Below are positions 63,511-64,000 of a stretch of 64,000 bases of DNA, piece after piece. The DNA comes from Rachicladosporium sp. CCFEE 5018 (Eukaryota; Ascomycota; Dothideomycetes; Cladosporiales; Cladosporiaceae): contig KZ111147.1 of NCBI GenBank assembly GCA_002077045.2, positions 1-64,000 on the forward strand, written 5' to 3'. Position numbers and translations under genes: made by a program. Within the stretch, counting starts at the first letter, position 1, and every line of letters begins with the position of its first letter. Below the pieces are notes generated by a model, which saw nothing but the letters and a program-made list of their open reading frames with translations, was not told the origin of the DNA and searched no databases.

Positions 63511-64000
63511 GCGGACTGGGATTGACTTGGCGTTCCATTGGGCGTATGCGAAAGATCAGACGGGCTGGCAATCAGAAAGAGCAGGCAAGAGAGCTCCATT
63601 GGCCATGAAGCGGGGAAGAACGCGAATGGAGGCATGATGCTATCATCGCGGCGCGAGGACGGAGCGCAGCAGTGTACGTTCAGTGCGATATATGCCTTGA
63701 GGCAATGATCGTCTTGGACCATGCATCAGCCTGCTGTATGTACGGACGCGTGACAGCGGAGCGCTCACATCTCTCACAGCAAGTATGACATCGTACAATA
63801 ACCGACAGGACATCGAACCCGAGGTTACCAGTCTCACGCAATTTGCAATGTCGAAGCTTTACACTTTACAGGAGCACACCACCTTGCTTCTTCGTCCTAG
63901 GTCCTCTGCTTCCCCTTTCACTGTGCTACTGCTAGCATTGCCGTGTTCATAGTAGCACTACCATCATCAGCGTCAAATAAAGGGGGCATGGATATAAAGC
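63511..64000. other. Right end of window, no gene seen
   Basis: 3' flank of the NDUFB3-like gene. Frames on both strands are short; the extreme right may include the flank of a gene outside the window. Confidence 0.45.

Noticed and set aside
1..64000. tRNA, rRNA, CRISPR, telomeric repeat and transposon signals
   Set aside because: No tRNA B-box plus acceptor stem pairing, no rRNA blocks, no spaced direct repeats, no TTAGGG arrays and no transposase or reverse-transcriptase motifs were noticed by eye; a covariance-model scan would be needed to exclude small RNAs.

Overview
This is a nuclear chromosome segment from a filamentous ascomycete (Pezizomycotina). The gene set (Hap5/HapE, NIME-type cyclin B, Zn2Cys6 protein, Nha1 antiporter, fungal cyanase, naphthol-reductase-like SDR), the short introns (mostly 50-65 bp, GTRNGY donors, CTRAC branch sites) and the high gene density fit Dothideomycetes (Capnodiales/Mycosphaerellales). 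The class assignment is inference from memory of protein families. No organelle genome, plasmid, phage, CRISPR, rRNA or tRNA signal was seen.

Layout. 1-9 kb: 3' part of a plasma-membrane Na+/H+ antiporter, a small protein with both an N-myristoylation and a CaaX signal, cyanase, Pif1 helicase and LSM3. 9-19 kb: a transglutaminase-like protein, a Zn2Cys6 protein with a C-terminal zinc cluster, a 2.6 kb divergent intergenic region and cyclin B. 20-27 kb: an SDR reductase, a SurE-type phosphatase, a hexose transporter and an uncharacterised membrane protein. 27.8-33 kb is less stable: a tandem pair of lineage-specific genes, one of them a pseudogene, then a junction at about 32.13 kb where two 5'-truncated genes (TRAP-alpha and a MARVEL-like protein) point away from each other. 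33-51 kb: ARMT1/DUF89, Pin4-like RNA-binding protein, secreted GH43, CorA Mg2+ transporter, SPC1, RBX1, a PNRC/Edc-like protein and RPF1. 51-64 kb: mitochondrial uS10m, then an accessory island (52.3-58.9 kb, all minus strand), then Hap5/HapE, the Caf1 deadenylase and complex I B12 (NDUFB3-like).

The housekeeping genes cover mRNA turnover and splicing (LSM3, CAF1, the PNRC-like protein, Pin4-like), ER translocation (SPC1, TRAP-alpha), cell cycle and ubiquitin (cyclin B, RBX1), ribosome biogenesis (RPF1, uS10m) and ion homeostasis (Nha1, CorA). Several are close divergent pairs that probably share promoters: PIF1/LSM3, RBX1/PNRC-like, RPF1/uS10m and CAF1/NDUFB3.

The best candidate for something undescribed is the 52.3-58.9 kb island. 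It holds a 1065-residue protein of unknown function carrying an array of 16-17-residue helical repeats, flanked by a duplicating and decaying family of RING modules, one copy of which is a two-RING membrane protein. Other points worth checking are the truncated gene pair at 32.13 kb, the doubly lipidated protein at 3.0-3.8 kb, and an open frame of about 148 codons that continues in phase after the CAF1 stop codon.
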